In this document: positions 6,966 to 15,716 of the stretch, piece after piece
Layout: each line of letters starts with the position of its first letter
Position numbering within the stretch: position 1 is the first letter of the stretch
Source: Actinomycetota bacterium
Lineage (GTDB): Bacteria; Actinomycetota; Actinomycetes; Nanopelagicales; Nanopelagicaceae
Length of the DNA: 25,267 bases
Direction: 5' to 3'
Assembly: GCA_947380835.1 (NCBI GenBank)
Contig: CANCSL010000016.1
Coordinates: 1 to 25,267 of the forward strand
The notes under the pieces: generated by a model
Databases searched by the model: none
What the model was told of the DNA's origin: nothing
The model's input: only the letters and a program-made list of their open reading frames with translations
Position numbers and translations under genes: made by a program

Positions 6966-9049
6966 TGCGTCCAGTCACCGATCTCGAACGCAAGGTCAAT
7001 CCTTTTCAAGTCATCAGCGATTATGTTCCGTCTGGTGATCAGCCGGCGGCGATTGAAGAACTCTCGCGCCGCATCAACGCGGGCGAATCCGATGTCGTTC
7101 TGCTCGGCGCGACCGGTACTGGCAAATCTGCCACCACTGCCTGGCTCATCGAAAAGTTGCAGCGACCGACTTTGGTTCTGGCGCCAAATAAGACTCTGGC
7201 CGCGCAGTTAGCGAATGAGTTCAAGGAATTGCTTCCCAATAACGCCGTTGAGTATTTTGTTTCCTACTACGACTATTACCAGCCTGAGGCTTATGTTCCT
7301 CAAACCGATACCTTTATTGAGAAGGACAGCGCCGTCAACAGCGAGGTCGAGCGCCTTCGCCACTCTGCCACAAATTCGCTCCTCACTCGGCGCGACGTCA
7401 TCGTCGTGGCCACCGTTTCCTGCATTTATGGATTAGGCACCCCACAGGAGTACGTCGATCGCATGATTCGACTCAAAGTTGGGGATGTCATCGAGCGTAA
7501 TCAACTTCTGCGCAAGTTTGTTGATATTCAATATAAGCGCAATGACATCGCTTTCGAGCGTGGCACCTTTCGGGTACGCGGCGACACCATCGAAATTATC
7601 CCCATGTATGAAGAACTCGCGCTTCGGATTGAAATGTTCGGTGATGAAATCGAGCGCATCATGACGCTGCATCCGCTTACCGGCGAGATCGTGCGCGATG
7701 AACAAGAGATGTATGTCTTTCCTGCCAGCCATTACTCGGCCGGCCCAGAGACCATGGAACGTGCCATGGCTGCCATCGAGATCGAGATGGAAGCCAAGGT
7801 CAGTGAATTCGAACGTCAGAACAAGTTGCTCGAAGCTCAACGCCTACGCATGCGAACTACCTTCGACCTAGAGATGATGCGCCAATTAGGTTTTTGCTCT
7901 GGCATCGAAAACTACTCTCGCCATATTGATGGTCGTGATGCCGGCTCGGCCCCCAACTGCTTGCTCGATTACTTCCCGGAAGATTTTCTGACCGTTATTG
8001 ACGAGTCCCACGTAACCGTGCCGCAAATCGGGGCGATGCACGAAGGTGATGCTTCTCGCAAACGAACCTTAGTCGAACACGGTTTTCGCCTCCCCAGCGC
8101 CATGGACAATCGCCCGCTGCGCTTTGATGAATTTCTTGGTCGCAAAGGTCAGACGGTCTATCTCTCCGCTACTCCCGGAAAATACGAGATGGCCAAAGTC
8201 GATGGTGATGTGGTCGAACAAGTGATTCGCCCAACTGGCCTCATTGATCCACAAATTGTTCTCAAACCTATAAAGGGTCAGATCGACGATTTGCTCGGTG
8301 AAATTCGCAAACGTGCTGAAAAGAACGAACGGGTACTTGTCACCACGCTGACCAAGAAGATGTCAGAAGATCTCACAGATTATTTACTAGGGCTGGGCGT
8401 GAAAGTTCGTTACCTCCACTCCGAGGTCGATACTTTGCGCCGAGTTGAATTATTGCGCGAACTTCGCTCGGGGGAGTACGACGTCCTTATTGGTATCAAC
8501 TTGTTACGTGAAGGCCTCGATCTCCCTGAAGTCTCGCTGGTGGCAATTCTTGATGCCGATAAGGAAGGATTTTTGCGTTCGGCTACTTCGCTCATCCAAA
8601 CCATTGGGCGTGCTGCCCGAAACGTTTCTGGCGAAGTCCATATGTATGCCGATAACTTGACCAAATCCATGGCACAAGCAATTGATGAAACCAATCGACG
8701 TCGTGCGAAGCAGATTGCCTACAACACGGCTCACGGTATCGACCCACAACCGTTGCGCAAGAAAATCGCCGACATTACCGATCTCATTAGTCGAGAAGTC
8801 GAGGACACTCAAGAGCTCACTCACTCGCATAATCGCAATAGCCGATCGCCCAAAGCCGTGGCTATTGGTGTACATGCGAAGGAACTCGCTTCTCTGCCAA
8901 GACAAGAGCTCCTGGCTCTCATAGAATCCCTCACGGATCAGATGCGGTCTTCGGCGGCGGATTTACAGTTCGAACTTGCTGCCAGATTGCGCGATGAAAT
9001 TCGCGAATTGAAGCGCGAACTTAGGGGAATGGAAGAGGCCGGCACGTGA
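6965..9049 (+). CDS. uvrB: Excinuclease ABC subunit B
   Basis: A 694-residue UvrB, the damage-verifying helicase-like subunit of nucleotide excision repair. It is loaded onto DNA by UvrA and then recruits UvrC for incision. Visible are Walker A GATGTGKS (48-55), the Tyr-rich beta-hairpin FVSYYDYYQPEAYVPQ near residue 100 that is inserted between the DNA strands, the DESH motif (346-349), helicase motif VI QTIGRAARN (545-553) and a C-terminal UVR motif (LQFELAARLRDEIRELKREL) that contacts UvrC. Full length and apparently intact. The GTG start overlaps the coaE stop by one base (TAGTG), with a G-rich stretch just upstream. The 3' end overlaps the uvrA start by four bases (GTGA). Having uvrB, uvrA and uvrC directly adjacent is tighter than in many Actinobacteria. 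Confidence 0.98.
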   Translation: MRPVTDLERKVNPFQVISDYVPSGDQPAAIEELSRRINAGESDVVLLGATGTGKSATTAWLIEKLQRPTLVLAPNKTLAAQLANEFKELLPNNAVEYFVSYYDYYQPEAYVPQTDTFIEKDSAVNSEVERLRHSATNSLLTRRDVIVVATVSCIYGLGTPQEYVDRMIRLKVGDVIERNQLLRKFVDIQYKRNDIAFERGTFRVRGDTIEIIPMYEELALRIEMFGDEIERIMTLHPLTGEIVRDEQEMYVFPASHYSAGPETMERAMAAIEIEMEAKVSEFERQNKLLEAQRLRMRTTFDLEMMRQLGFCSGIENYSRHIDGRDAGSAPNCLLDYFPEDFLTVIDESHVTVPQIGAMHEGDASRKRTLVEHGFRLPSAMDNRPLRFDEFLGRKGQTVYLSATPGKYEMAKVDGDVVEQVIRPTGLIDPQIVLKPIKGQIDDLLGEIRKRAEKNERVLVTTLTKKMSEDLTDYLLGLGVKVRYLHSEVDTLRRVELLRELRSGEYDVLIGINLLREGLDLPEVSLVAILDADKEGFLRSATSLIQTIGRAARNVSGEVHMYADNLTKSMAQAIDETNRRRAKQIAYNTAHGIDPQPLRKKIADITDLISREVEDTQELTHSHNRNSRSPKAVAIGVHAKELASLPRQELLALIESLTDQMRSSAADLQFELAARLRDEIRELKRELRGMEEAGT

Positions 9050-11898
9050 CGTCAGACCGTTTAATAATTCGAGGTGCGCGCGAGCACAATCTCAAAAATG
9101 TCTCGCTCGATCTGCCTCGAAATGCTCTGATCGTTTTCACTGGCCTTTCCGGATCCGGAAAGTCTTCGCTAGCTTTTGACACAATCTTTGCTGAAGGTCA
9201 GCGTCGTTATGTTGAATCCCTCTCGGCCTACGCTCGCCAATTTCTTGGCCAGATGGATAAGCCAGATGTTGACTTTATCGAAGGACTTTCGCCAGCGGTT
9301 TCGATCGATCAAAAATCTACCAATCGCAACCCAAGATCGACCGTGGGAACAATCACCGAGGTATATGACTACCTGCGCCTGCTTTTTGCTCGCGCTGGGC
9401 GTCCTCATTGCCCCAATTGTGGCAAAGCAATTGCTAAGCAAACTCCGCAAAATATTGTGGACCAGATTTTGGAAATGCCAGCGACTACCCGGTTTCAAGT
9501 CCTGGCTCCCGTCGTTCGCGCCCGCAAAGGTGAATTTGTTGATCTTTTTAAAGAGTTCACGATCCAAGGATTTTCCAGAGCCCGCGTTGATGGCGTCGTT
9601 TATCAATTAACGGAAGTCCCCAAACTCAAGAAGCAAGAGAAGCACACTATCGAGGTGGTCGTTGATCGCCTTAATGCCAAAGCCGAATCAAAGACTCGAC
9701 TTACCGATTCCATCGAAACCGCACTGCGCTTAGCTAGCGGTTTGGTGGTTCTTGATTTCGTGGATATGAAAGAGGGCGCCGAAGGCAAAGAGCGCACCTA
9801 CAGCGAACATATGGCCTGCCATGATTGCGGTCTCTCCTTCGAAGAACTCGAGCCGCGCTCCTTCTCTTTTAACTCTCCGTTCGGTGCTTGTACCGAATGT
9901 TCCGGAATCGGAACTCGTCTGGAAGTCGACGAAGAACTCATCATTCCCGATGATTCCATCTCGATTAATGAAGGCGCAATTGCACCCTGGTCCTCCGGTC
10001 ACTTCGCCGAGTACTTCACCCGGTTGCTTGAGGGGCTCTCTGAGGACCTCAAGTTCTCACTCGATAATCCGTGGAAGAAGCTTTCAGTCAAAGCCAAGAC
10101 AGCAATTTTGCATGGTTACGATTATGAAGTTCATGTTAAGTACAAAAACCGATACGGTCGCGTTCGCAACTACTCGACTGGATTTGAAGGTGTTGTTCCC
10201 TTTATCCATCGCAAACATGGCGAGACCGACAGCGACTACAGCCGCGAAAAGTACGAGTCCTACATGCGCGAGATCCCGTGCCCAGTCTGTAAAGGCGCTC
10301 GGCTTAAGCCCGAAGTTCTTGCCGTCACCCTAGGTGGCAAGAGCATCGCGCAAATTTGCCAGCTTTCAATCTCCGAGTGTGCCGCCTTCTTGCAGAAGAT
10401 TTCGCTCAATGCCCGAGAGCGCCAGATTGCCGAACGAGTATTGAAAGAGGTTCATGCGCGCATGGGCTTTCTACTGGATGTTGGTCTGGATTACCTCTCA
10501 CTCGAACGTCCAGCTGCGACTCTTTCTGGCGGAGAAGCTCAACGCATCCGTCTGGCGACACAAATCGGCTCTGGCCTCGTTGGCGTGCTCTATGTATTGG
10601 ATGAGCCCAGCATCGGACTTCACCAACGCGATAATCGCAAGTTAATCGAAACCCTGACCCGCCTGCGCGATATGGGCAATACTTTGATTGTCGTCGAGCA
10701 CGATGAGGACACCATTCGCACCGCCGATTGGATTGTCGATATCGGTCCCGGCGCGGGAGAACACGGAGGGCATGTAGTTTCCTCTGGCGATTACCAGGCG
10801 CTCATCGATGCCCCTACATCTATCACTGGCGCCTATCTCTCCGGCCGCAGCAAGATCGATATCCCGCAAGTACGTAGACCTTTGGCCAAAGGCCGCTCTA
10901 TTACTGTGAAGGCCGCTCGCGAAAATAACCTGCAAAATATCGATGTGACCTTCCCGCTTGGCGCCTTCGTCGCGGTGACGGGTGTCAGCGGTTCCGGCAA
11001 GTCCACGTTAGTCAACGATATTTTGTATGCCACCTTGGCAAATAAACTCAACGGCGCTCGGATAGTCCCTGGTCGCCATCGCACCGTCACCGGTCTAGAT
11101 CAACTCGATAAAGTTGTCCACGTCGACCAATCGCCGATCGGGCGCACCCCGCGTTCTAATCCTGCGACGTATACCGGCGTCTTCGACAAAATCCGAGCTC
11201 TCTTTGCCGAGACTACCGAAGCGAAAATTCGCGGATATCTTCAAGGCCGTTTTTCTTTCAACGTCAAAGGCGGTCGCTGCGAAAACTGCTCGGGTGATGG
11301 AACCATCACCATTGAAATGAACTTCTTGCCAGATGTATATGTTCCCTGCGAAGTCTGTCACGGTGCACGTTACAACCGCGAGACCCTCGAAGTTCACTAC
11401 AAAGGTAAAACTATTGCTGAAGTGCTTAATATGCCGATTGAAGAAGCCAGCCACTTCTTTGAATCAGTACCGGCGATTGCGCGTTACTTAAAAACGCTCA
11501 ACGATGTGGGCTTGGGATACGTTCGTCTCGGCCAATCAGCTCCCACCCTGTCAGGCGGTGAGGCGCAGCGCGTGAAATTGGCAACTGAGCTCCAGCGTCG
11601 CTCTACTGGCCGAACGATCTATGTTCTGGATGAGCCGACAACAGGACTTCACTTTGAAGATGTGCGCAAACTTCTCATAGTTCTCAACCGACTTGTTGAT
11701 ACTGGCAACACAGTGATTGTTATCGAGCACAACCTTGACGTCATAAAGTCGGCGGACTGGGTCATCGACCTTGGCCCTGAAGGCGGCTCTGGTGGGGGAT
11801 TAGTCGTTGCCGAAGGAACTCCCGAAGAAGTCGCAAAGAATCCAGCAAGTTATACCGGTACCTATTTAGCCGAAGTCTTGGAAGGTGTTCGGGTTTAA
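9046..11898 (+). CDS. uvrA: Excinuclease ABC subunit A
   Basis: A 950-residue UvrA, the ABC-family dimeric ATPase that finds bulky DNA lesions and hands them to UvrB. It has two ATPase cassettes. Cassette 1: Walker A GLSGSGKSS (33-41) and signature LSGGEAQR (from 493). Cassette 2: Walker A GVSGSGKST (from 646) and signature LSGGEAQR (from 835), each followed by a LDEP Walker B. Zinc-binding Cys pairs are at 258/261 with 282/285, and at 745/748 with 768/771; a further CPVC pair lies between the cassettes. All key motifs are intact and the length is standard. The GTG start is fixed by a GTGA overlap with the uvrB stop, which implies translational coupling. It is followed 15 bases later by uvrC. 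Confidence 0.98.
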   Translation: MTSDRLIIRGAREHNLKNVSLDLPRNALIVFTGLSGSGKSSLAFDTIFAEGQRRYVESLSAYARQFLGQMDKPDVDFIEGLSPAVSIDQKSTNRNPRSTVGTITEVYDYLRLLFARAGRPHCPNCGKAIAKQTPQNIVDQILEMPATTRFQVLAPVVRARKGEFVDLFKEFTIQGFSRARVDGVVYQLTEVPKLKKQEKHTIEVVVDRLNAKAESKTRLTDSIETALRLASGLVVLDFVDMKEGAEGKERTYSEHMACHDCGLSFEELEPRSFSFNSPFGACTECSGIGTRLEVDEELIIPDDSISINEGAIAPWSSGHFAEYFTRLLEGLSEDLKFSLDNPWKKLSVKAKTAILHGYDYEVHVKYKNRYGRVRNYSTGFEGVVPFIHRKHGETDSDYSREKYESYMREIPCPVCKGARLKPEVLAVTLGGKSIAQICQLSISECAAFLQKISLNARERQIAERVLKEVHARMGFLLDVGLDYLSLERPAATLSGGEAQRIRLATQIGSGLVGVLYVLDEPSIGLHQRDNRKLIETLTRLRDMGNTLIVVEHDEDTIRTADWIVDIGPGAGEHGGHVVSSGDYQALIDAPTSITGAYLSGRSKIDIPQVRRPLAKGRSITVKAARENNLQNIDVTFPLGAFVAVTGVSGSGKSTLVNDILYATLANKLNGARIVPGRHRTVTGLDQLDKVVHVDQSPIGRTPRSNPATYTGVFDKIRALFAETTEAKIRGYLQGRFSFNVKGGRCENCSGDGTITIEMNFLPDVYVPCEVCHGARYNRETLEVHYKGKTIAEVLNMPIEEASHFFESVPAIARYLKTLNDVGLGYVRLGQSAPTLSGGEAQRVKLATELQRRSTGRTIYVLDEPTTGLHFEDVRKLLIVLNRLVDTGNTVIVIEHNLDVIKSADWVIDLGPEGGSGGGLVVAEGTPEEVAKNPASYTGTYLAEVLEGVRV

Positions 11899-11913
11899 CC
11901 GAGCGAGGTTCTC

Positions 11914-13821
11914 ATGAGCGACCCGCAGAGTTACCGCCCTTCCAATATTCCAACCGATCCTGGCGTATACCGTTTCTACGACGAACATGATCGGGTTATT
12001 TACGTCGGGAAAGCTCGTAACTTAAGGTCTCGACTCAGTTCATATTTCCAGCGCAATCTCGCCGAGAAAACTTTTCGAATGGTGCATACCGCGGTGCGGG
12101 TGGATTGGACCATCGTCAAGACCGAGGTTGACGCGTTGCAATTGGAGTTCAACTGGATTAAATCTGAAAACCCACGATTTAACATCCAATTTAAAGATGA
12201 TAAGTCCTACCCCTATCTGGCCATCAGTCTCACCAGTGAATATCCACGTCTCTTTATTTCTCGAGCGAAAAAACGACCTGGAGTTAAATACTTTGGCCCC
12301 TTTGCTCACGCGTGGGCTCTGCGCAGCACTTTTGATGTTCTTCTCAAGATTTATCCCATTCGCAGTTGTAGTGACTCTAATTTTGAACGTGCCCGACGCA
12401 CCAAACGTCAATGTTTATTGGGCGATATCGGAAAATGCGCCGCACCATGCGTCGAATGGATAAGCAAAGACGATCATTCGCTCTTGGCAAAGAACCTAGC
12501 CAAGTTCATTGACTCAAATCCCAACGACATCGCACGTCAACTCGAAATTGAGATGGGTGAGGCTGCTGGCAATGAAGAATATGAAAAAGCGGCGAGGTTG
12601 CGCGACCAACTCGAAGCCTTGCGAAAAGCTGCCGAATCAAGTCAAACTGCGCTTTCCGAGAACCTGACTGCTGACGTTCTTGCTGTTCACGAAGAAATAA
12701 CCCATGCGGCGATATCTATATTCTCCATTCGCGAAGGACGAATTGTGGGCTCTCGTTCTTGGATCATTGATCGGTCCGAGGTTCTAGAGGAAGAAAGCGT
12801 CATCACTGCGGCGTTACCGCGGATTTACGCTGAAACCGAGATTCCACGCGAGATACTTGTTGACCAACTGCCGGAGTACCACGAATCGCTGGAACAATTG
12901 CTGGAGGCGCAAGCCAAGCACTCGGTGAAAATTTCTCAACCTCAGCGGGGCGAAAAGTTTGATTTAATTCAAACCGTAAAGCGCAATGCCTACCAGTCGC
13001 TTATTCAGTACCTCAGCAAGCGATCTAATGATTCGGCAGTGAGCGGACGGGCACTTGAGGAAATATCCGAACTTCTCGATCTGGGCGAGGCGCCTTTGCG
13101 GATTGAATGTTTCGATATTTCAAATATTCAAGGTACAAACATGGTGGCATCCATGGTGGTTTTTGAAGATGGCCAGCCCAAGAAGAGCGAATATCGCAGG
13201 TTTGCCATCTCTGACGACCTGCATTTCGATGACACCAGGGCGATGTATCACGTGCTTTCGCGCCGCCTCAAACGGTACTTAGCCGAGAAAGATCTTGATC
13301 ACGAGGAGATCGCCCTCCAAGGTGGGGCCCGACCAAAATTTGCTTACCCGCCTCAGCTGATCGTGGTCGATGGTGGCGCTCCGCAGGTTGCCGCTGCTCA
13401 AGCGGCACTATCTGATTTAGGAATCACCAATATCGCCCTCTGTGGATTGGCTAAGCGCCTTGAGGAAGTTTGGTTACCTGGTAGCCCCGATCCAGTCATA
13501 TTTCCACGACACAGTGAAGGCTTGTACCTGTTGCAGCGAATTCGCGATGAAGCCCACCGTTTTGCAATTACTTTTCATCGCAGCAAGCGGTCTCGGGTGA
13601 TGTTGGAATCCTTGTTTGACGAGATTCCACAATTAGGCGAGATCCGTAGAACCGCCCTGCTGGAACACTTTGGGTCAGTGACCGCTCTACGCAAGGCGGA
13701 CATAGCTCAAATTTCCGCCATCCCTGGCATTGGCGAGAAAATTGCCGCCCTCATTCTGGAGCACCTGCCATCTGCCGAGCCCGGAATCGATCTTCAGACA
13801 GGTGAAATTCTAGAAAGGTGA
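11914..13821 (+). CDS. uvrC: Excinuclease ABC subunit C
   Basis: A 635-residue UvrC, the nuclease that makes both incisions flanking a lesion in the UvrB-DNA complex. Order of domains: a GIY-YIG nuclease at the N-terminus (GVY at 17-19, IYVGKARNLRSR at 29-40, with Arg38 as the likely catalytic Arg); a Cys-containing region with RTKRQCLLGDIGKCAAPC; a UVR motif around 220-236 (EEYEKAARLRDQLEAL); the RNase H-like endonuclease, with IECFDISNIQGTNMVASMVV (Asp401 the likely metal ligand) and IVVDGGAPQ; and tandem helix-hairpin-helix motifs at the C-terminus (ISAIPGIGEKIAALIL). The ATG at 11914 has GAGG five bases upstream. Only 15 bases separate it from uvrA, so it is in the same operon. Confidence 0.98.
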   Translation: MSDPQSYRPSNIPTDPGVYRFYDEHDRVIYVGKARNLRSRLSSYFQRNLAEKTFRMVHTAVRVDWTIVKTEVDALQLEFNWIKSENPRFNIQFKDDKSYPYLAISLTSEYPRLFISRAKKRPGVKYFGPFAHAWALRSTFDVLLKIYPIRSCSDSNFERARRTKRQCLLGDIGKCAAPCVEWISKDDHSLLAKNLAKFIDSNPNDIARQLEIEMGEAAGNEEYEKAARLRDQLEALRKAAESSQTALSENLTADVLAVHEEITHAAISIFSIREGRIVGSRSWIIDRSEVLEEESVITAALPRIYAETEIPREILVDQLPEYHESLEQLLEAQAKHSVKISQPQRGEKFDLIQTVKRNAYQSLIQYLSKRSNDSAVSGRALEEISELLDLGEAPLRIECFDISNIQGTNMVASMVVFEDGQPKKSEYRRFAISDDLHFDDTRAMYHVLSRRLKRYLAEKDLDHEEIALQGGARPKFAYPPQLIVVDGGAPQVAAAQAALSDLGITNIALCGLAKRLEEVWLPGSPDPVIFPRHSEGLYLLQRIRDEAHRFAITFHRSKRSRVMLESLFDEIPQLGEIRRTALLEHFGSVTALRKADIAQISAIPGIGEKIAALILEHLPSAEPGIDLQTGEILER

Positions 13822-13825
13822 GACA

Positions 13826-13842
13826 ACCATCAGGCTGATGGT
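13826..13842. promoter_or_regulatory. Perfect palindrome at the uvrC-rapZ junction
   Basis: ACCATCAGGCTGATGGT is a 17-base palindrome with 8-base arms and a single central G. In the mRNA it would form a 7-bp hairpin with a GGC loop. It covers both the ATG at 13838 and the GTG at 13841, the first two possible rapZ starts. It may block or tune rapZ translation, mark the true start as further downstream, or bind a protein as DNA. Confidence 0.45.
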
Positions 13843-14737
13843 GAAAGATGTGACCATGAGCCTGGGGTCTAGTGAAGTCGTTGTCGTAACTGGCATGAGT
13901 GGTGCCGGTAGATCGACCGTGGCTCACGCTATGGAAGATTTGGGTTGGTATGTGGTCGACAATTTGCCTCCTGCGCTTTTAGCCAACCTCTGTGAAATGG
14001 CAGCTGCTTCTGTCACATCAATCGCGGTTGTTATCGATGTTCGTGGCCGACAATTTTTCGATGATCTCAGTCGCGCCTTAGCAGCCCTTGCCGAAGAAGG
14101 CATTGCTCATCGCGTGCTCTTTGTAGATGCCTCCGATGATGTCTTAGTCCGCCGGTTTGAATCAACTCGACGCCCACATCCGTTGCAGGGCAATGATCGC
14201 ATCGTGGATGGAATTGCCAAAGAACGTGAGCGGTTACGTGAAGTACGTTCTGTTGCCGATATTGTGATTGACTCTTCGGCCTTCAATTTGCACCAGCTCG
14301 AACAGAAAGTAACCGATCTCTTTCAAAGCAAAGAGAGTGCCGAGCTTCGCGTTAACATTCTCTCTTTTGGATATAAATATGGAATTCCCGTTGACGCTGA
14401 TTTAGTTATGGACTGCCGTTTCATTTCAAATCCACATTGGGTGCCAGAACTGCGCCCACTTACGGGGTTGGATCAACCGGTTCGCGAGAACGTCCTCAGC
14501 ACCGACAATGTTCAAGAATTCCTCACTCGTTATCAAGCAGTATTCGAAACCATGGCGGAAGGCTTTATCCGCGAGGGCCGCAAGTACTTGACGTTGGCGG
14601 TCGGTTGCACCGGCGGAAAACATCGCAGCGTCGCCATTGCCGAAGAGTTAGCCAAGCGTCTCAACAGCTCTACGCATTCGATCAGCAAACGAGTCGAAGC
14701 CACTGCTATTCATAGGGATCTCGGAAGAGAGTTGTGA
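13838..14737 (+). CDS. rapZ: RapZ/YvcJ-family nucleotide-binding regulator
   Basis: About 299 residues; a P-loop protein of the RapZ (YvcJ) family. In E. coli RapZ is an RNA-binding adaptor in control of glucosamine-6-phosphate synthase. The RNA partners of that system are not known in Actinobacteria, so the role here is open. Visible are Walker A GMSGAGRS (19-26), the family segment EDLGWYVVDNLPPALL, the C-terminal domain with ILSFGYKYGIPVDADLV and DCRFISNPHWVPELR, and the phosphate-binding CTGGKHRSVA. The start is uncertain: ATG 13838 and GTG 13841 lie inside a hairpin, while GTG 13850 and ATG 13856 are also in frame and would remove only 4-6 poorly conserved residues. It sits 16 bases after uvrC and overlaps yvcK by four bases (GTGA). 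Confidence 0.95.
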   Translation: MVKDVTMSLGSSEVVVVTGMSGAGRSTVAHAMEDLGWYVVDNLPPALLANLCEMAAASVTSIAVVIDVRGRQFFDDLSRALAALAEEGIAHRVLFVDASDDVLVRRFESTRRPHPLQGNDRIVDGIAKERERLREVRSVADIVIDSSAFNLHQLEQKVTDLFQSKESAELRVNILSFGYKYGIPVDADLVMDCRFISNPHWVPELRPLTGLDQPVRENVLSTDNVQEFLTRYQAVFETMAEGFIREGRKYLTLAVGCTGGKHRSVAIAEELAKRLNSSTHSISKRVEATAIHRDLGREL

Positions 14738-15678
14738 GCGCCCCACACGTTGTAGCTATGGGCGGTGGCCATGGTCTAGCGGTCACGCTCACTGCGCTTC
14801 GTCGAATTTCCTGCGACATCACTGCAGTGGTGACCGTTGCCGACAACGGCGGATCTAGCGGCAGGCTTCGTGATGAGTTCAATTCGTTGCCACCGGGAGA
14901 TTTGCGGATGGCGTTGGCAGCGCTCTGCGGCGACGATGCCTGGGGGCGAAGTTGGGCCGAGATCATGCAATATCGATTTACCAGCTCTGGCGAAATGAGC
15001 GGGCATGCCATCGGCAATCTCTTGCTGACTGCGCTATGGGATCGTGATGGCGACCCCGTCAGAGGCCTCGATCGAGTTGGCGAACTTCTCAAAGTAGTTG
15101 GCCGGGTTTTGCCTATGGCCATCGAACCGTTAGATATTGAAGGAACATTCGCAACTTCCTACGGACGAACTATTGTCCGAGGGCAGGTGGAGGTTGCCAC
15201 AGCCAAAGGTCGCGTCGAGTCGCTACGGCTTATCCCATCTGAACCTAGAGCTACGCCGCAAGCGCTAGATGCTATTGCTAACGCCGATTGGCTGACTTTT
15301 GGTCCGGGATCATGGTTCTCCAGCGTTATGCCACACTTTCTTTTGCGCGAACAAGCTGAGGCCATTCGAACTTCCTCGGCAAAGAAGATTTTTGTTCTTA
15401 ATTTGGCCGAAGGTTTTACCGGCAACGAATTTGCGGGCTATAGCCCAGAGGAGCACCTCGAGCTGGTTTTGGCGCACGCGCCAGAGCTGAAATTGGATTA
15501 CGCGATTGTGGACCCAGCAGCGCTTCGCCCGGGTAGCGCCCTGCAGAAACTTGTTGAAAAGTGTGGGGGAGATCTCGTTATACGCGAACTCGGGGAGGTT
15601 CCTGGCAGCTTTCACCACGATCCGAGAAAATTAGCTTTGGTATTCCAAGACATTTTTTCTGGAACCCTGCTTAGATAG
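14734..15678 (+). CDS. yvcK: YvcK/CofD-like protein (gluconeogenesis factor family)
   Basis: A 314-residue member of the YvcK (CofD-like) family. In Bacillus it is needed for growth on gluconeogenic carbon sources and for normal cell shape, and binds UDP-sugars; mycobacterial relatives affect cell-wall homeostasis. The N-terminal VVAMGGGHGLAVTLTALRR (residues 6-24) carries the glycine-rich nucleotide/sugar-binding loop, followed by the family motif VADNGGSSGRLRDEF and PPGDLRMALAAL. Later landmarks are SGHAIGNLLL and LTFGPGSWFSSVMPH. Length is normal. The GTG start overlaps the rapZ stop (GTGA). It lies between rapZ and whiA as in most Gram-positive bacteria, which suggests a functional link among the three. 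Confidence 0.95.
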   Translation: MSAPHVVAMGGGHGLAVTLTALRRISCDITAVVTVADNGGSSGRLRDEFNSLPPGDLRMALAALCGDDAWGRSWAEIMQYRFTSSGEMSGHAIGNLLLTALWDRDGDPVRGLDRVGELLKVVGRVLPMAIEPLDIEGTFATSYGRTIVRGQVEVATAKGRVESLRLIPSEPRATPQALDAIANADWLTFGPGSWFSSVMPHFLLREQAEAIRTSSAKKIFVLNLAEGFTGNEFAGYSPEEHLELVLAHAPELKLDYAIVDPAALRPGSALQKLVEKCGGDLVIRELGEVPGSFHHDPRKLALVFQDIFSGTLLR

Positions 15679-15716
15679 CGTCAGGTAATTTTCTTTATGA
15701 GGCAGGAGGCAACAAG

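Noticed and set aside
7433..7840. 135-codon minus-strand open frame inside uvrB
   Set aside because: Antisense shadow of conserved uvrB coding sequence with no recognisable product.
9169..9610. Long open frames on both strands overlapping the 5' part of uvrA (about 145 codons each)
   Set aside because: They lie wholly inside a clearly intact uvrA, show no recognisable domain, and have no ribosome binding site.
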